Assembly (NCBI GenBank): GCA_022605955.1
Contig: JAKCOZ010000022.1
Location: 620,001 to 684,000 of the forward strand
From: Rallus limicola
Lineage: Eukaryota > Chordata > Aves > Gruiformes > Rallidae
Direction of reading: 5' to 3'
Length of the DNA: 64,000 nt
Under the pieces are notes generated by a model, which saw nothing but the letters and a program-made list of their open reading frames with translations, did not search any database and was not told the DNA's origin. How positions within the stretch are numbered: position 1 is the first letter of the stretch; each line of letters starts with the position of its first letter. This document shows positions 61,493 through 64,000 of the stretch, in pieces. The position numbers and the translations under genes are program-made.

Positions 61493-64000
61493 GCTATGTT
61501 CATTACCTCAGATGGTAGCAGTAGGGAAACTTCAGCACTGGCATAATAACACCACAAGGCCTGGGCATTAACCCCTTTGTAATGAAACATTGGAAGTGCT
61601 GCTCTGTTTCCTGCCCTGTACTGGGTTTTGCTCCCTCACTCTTTCTTACTTACCTGTTCTGAAACTCCTCCTCATGTTGTTGGCCTCGAGAGCAGTGAAT
61701 CAGTGCTTGGAAGGGCACACACACTGTGGCTACAGTTGCATTCAGAAACTGTATTTGGACGTAGAGATGGCTCAGTAGCTGCAAGACAGGACAGCTATGC
61801 AATCCCTCATTAAGTTTTGTTTGTGTGTGACCCTTGTTAGTTGGGTTGCTCCTGAACTTGATTTGTTGTGGAAGCCCCAGGTCAAGGATTATGACTTGAC
61901 CTTTGGTAACTGACGGTGTAGATCTAGTGGGGAGTTACAAAGTCATATTGTAGCTGTGCAGCTGACTGATCTAATAATGCCTTTTATCTCATACATGCCC
62001 TTGCTTCATTTTATCATTTCTCCAATACTCATGACAGTTCTGAACTGCTCTCCAGAATCTTTGCAGCCTTTCTGAACACTTCTGATATTGAGGTTCTGAC
62101 ACATAGACCAGAAATGAAATGAAATGCATTATTTTTGAGTGTGCATCCTTTCTGATGAAAGAAATACAGAATGGAATTTGTACTAATAAAGTAAAATCAG
62201 CATCCTGGAGTACTTTCTCACAACATCCACAAATATGCATTTCTTCAGCTTTCTCCTGATTCATTCACCCTATTAAAAATGCAGTAGCAACAGCATCAGC
62301 ATGTGTGCATGCGTCATCGAAGCTTCTGTGTGCTTTGCTGTTCCTCCAGTGTTTCAAACTGTCAATTATTCATCAGTAACAAAAGAATTAAGCTGTTGTT
62401 GAGATTTAAAAATCTGATATTAAAGTGCAACACCCCCCACCATCAAAACAAAACCAAAAAAAAGAAACCCTGCATTCAAAAGGAATCTGTCACATCTAGG
62501 AAACTGAAAAATAAGCTGCAGTTTGTTAAATAATACTTAGAAATATGTTTTTTTTGTCAAAGGGGACCTTCAAACTAGGGAGATGCAGTGGATGTTAGTG
62601 TTCTACAGCAGTGTGCAGGACTTGGCAGAATATAAAGGATTTTTAGAGACTGCTTAGGCATTCTTGTTTGTTGGGGTGATGTTTGTCATATTTGTTTGTC
62701 CCTGGCTGATGCCACAGTAGGTGATGTAAAAAGATGGATAAATAATTTATAAAACAACTCAGTAGTCATCAAAGAGCATTGCTCTGATGATGTAGCCTGC
62801 GTCAAGGCCTTGGATAATAGATTACAGTGGAAGACACTGGAAGGATACATTTTGGTCTATGGTTTTTACTGCATTTCTAGAAGTCTAGGCACTTTGAACA
62901 TCTTAAGATGCAAAAAGGATTTTTCCAAGTAAAAGCATTTTGAAGATCTATAGATTCACCAAGTCCTTAAAACAATGAACCTTATGATGAAGAAAGATCA
63001 CTGAATTTATATATAGTTTTAGCAGCTTCACCTAGATATCACATTCTGTTTCTAATTCACTATAATCTGTAGATAAGTGATTATTCATAATGGGCAGGAT
63101 TCCATTTTTGTTAACCCACGTGAATAGCCAAATTTTAAAAGGTGAATCAAACACCAAGGTGGTTTCAGTTCTGCATCTCCACATTGGAGTTTCAGAGAAC
63201 CATTCAGAGAAAAACTGAGGATGGGTTTTGCTTTTGGAGCATCAAATGCAATGGAGCTACCTGACATGAGAATGCACATAAAACATCTTCTGTTGGAAGA
63301 AAAGCTGAAGCTACCTGGAGGGAGGTTCATGGGAGCTGCCTCTGTGGTTCTTTCTATTGTGAATGCTAGGAAGAGGCGTGGCACAATCAAAGGCAGTAGT
63401 TCAAGACTGAGCATGAGATGACTATAGAAATCATAAAACTTTAGACTCTGTATCTAACCTAAATTTACTGAGTGGCTGGCTGTTCAAATGTTTCTCTGTG
63501 CCAGCACTGTTCCCTGTTCCTTCAGAGAAGAAAATGTGATGCGTTTATTCATGATTCAGAGTGTCTAAGGCTATTTTGAAATAGGCTGATGATCTGTCAA
63601 AGCTGACACTTTGGCCCTTACATAGTCAGGCTTTGCCCAGAGTTAAGTTGACTCCTTAACTTTTCTCCCATGACAATGTTAAGAAAATTGGCAAGGTCCT
63701 TGAGCAGAAGCATGAGACACAAATATATTTTAAATTTTGTTGAGGTTATTTCCACTGACTTGAAGAAAATAATTCAATATATTTTGCCTACGCTCATTCA
63801 CCTTCTCATGCTCACAGGTAGTAATAAGAAGCCATGCAGTTTACACCATGAGTATGTTAGCTGTTTTCCAAAGTATGTGCTTGTAGCACAGGGCTCAAGC
63901 AGAGGGTAACACACTCTGTCTCCATTATTGTTCCTCTTCCACTTCTTCAACCAGTGTTTTAATCAACCTTAGGTAAGGACTGTGCACAGATGTCAGCAGG
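61493..64000. other. Noncoding DNA at the right edge
   Basis: It holds the 61.65 kb candidate exon, a two-strand open patch at 63,085-63,421 and a possible 18-nt microexon at 63,955-63,972. No repeat is seen after the CR1 at 61.1-61.5 kb. Confidence 0.45.
61654..61778 (-). other. Splice-framed candidate exon (125 bp), minus strand
   Basis: On the minus strand a pyrimidine-rich acceptor (CTGTCCTGTCTTGCAG) is followed by 125 bases and then CAG|GTAAGTAAG, an essentially perfect donor. One of the three frames is open throughout (41 codons plus two bases, starting LLSHLYVQIQ). It lies about 23 kb upstream of the CpG island and has the same orientation as the gene there. It could be an upstream noncoding exon, part of a neighbouring gene, an lncRNA exon or a decoy. 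The peptide is not recognised. Confidence 0.3.

Noticed and set aside
1..64000. CRISPR arrays, prokaryotic operons, rRNA and tRNA genes
   Set aside because: No regularly spaced repeats, cloverleaf-like tRNA or rRNA sequence was seen, and the CR1 and LTR content fixes the window as avian nuclear DNA.

Overview
The window looks like a vertebrate, almost certainly avian, nuclear genome segment. It is AT-rich and CpG-poor and has no dense coding. It carries nine recognisable CR1 LINE fragments, including the bird-typical 3' end with ATTCTATG-like motifs, and two solo LTRs of one endogenous retrovirus family. There is no prokaryotic, plasmid or phage organisation. Most computed ORFs are 60-100 codons, which is the random background for this base composition.

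Layout. Positions 1-37,560 are mostly unique noncoding DNA, with one solo LTR at about 5.9-6.4 kb, a pentanucleotide microsatellite at 14.1 kb, and CR1 fragments at 17.8, 21.4 and 24.2 kb. Positions 37,600-38,470 form a strong CpG island with GC boxes. It contains the one gene start I can support: a minus-strand first coding exon of 72 codons (38,064 down to 37,849) ending in a consensus splice donor. If that is right, the DNA to its left is at least partly the first intron of that gene. Positions 38,600-64,000 lie upstream of the promoter. They contain six CR1 fragments (39.3, 43.7, 49.1, 54.2, 57.9 and 61.1 kb), the second solo LTR (53.0 kb), and several AT-rich, motif-dense stretches that resemble conserved noncoding or enhancer elements. 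I could not test conservation.

I could not name the minus-strand gene. Its N-terminus is charged, low-complexity and Gly/Ala-rich, with a c-Myc-type nuclear-localisation-like patch (KRLKL), so a nuclear protein is the best guess. I list several splice-site-framed candidate exons on both strands (9.4, 12.8, 13.4, 20.1, 21.2, 35.2, 61.7 and 64.0 kb). Each is compatible with an exon, but decoys of this quality are expected in 64 kb, so all are low confidence. I found no new molecular system. The most useful leads are the CpG-island first exon, the minus-strand exon candidate at 61.7 kb, the paired octamer element at 58.7 kb, the SOX-site/hairpin element at 43.0 kb, and the inverted solo-LTR pair.
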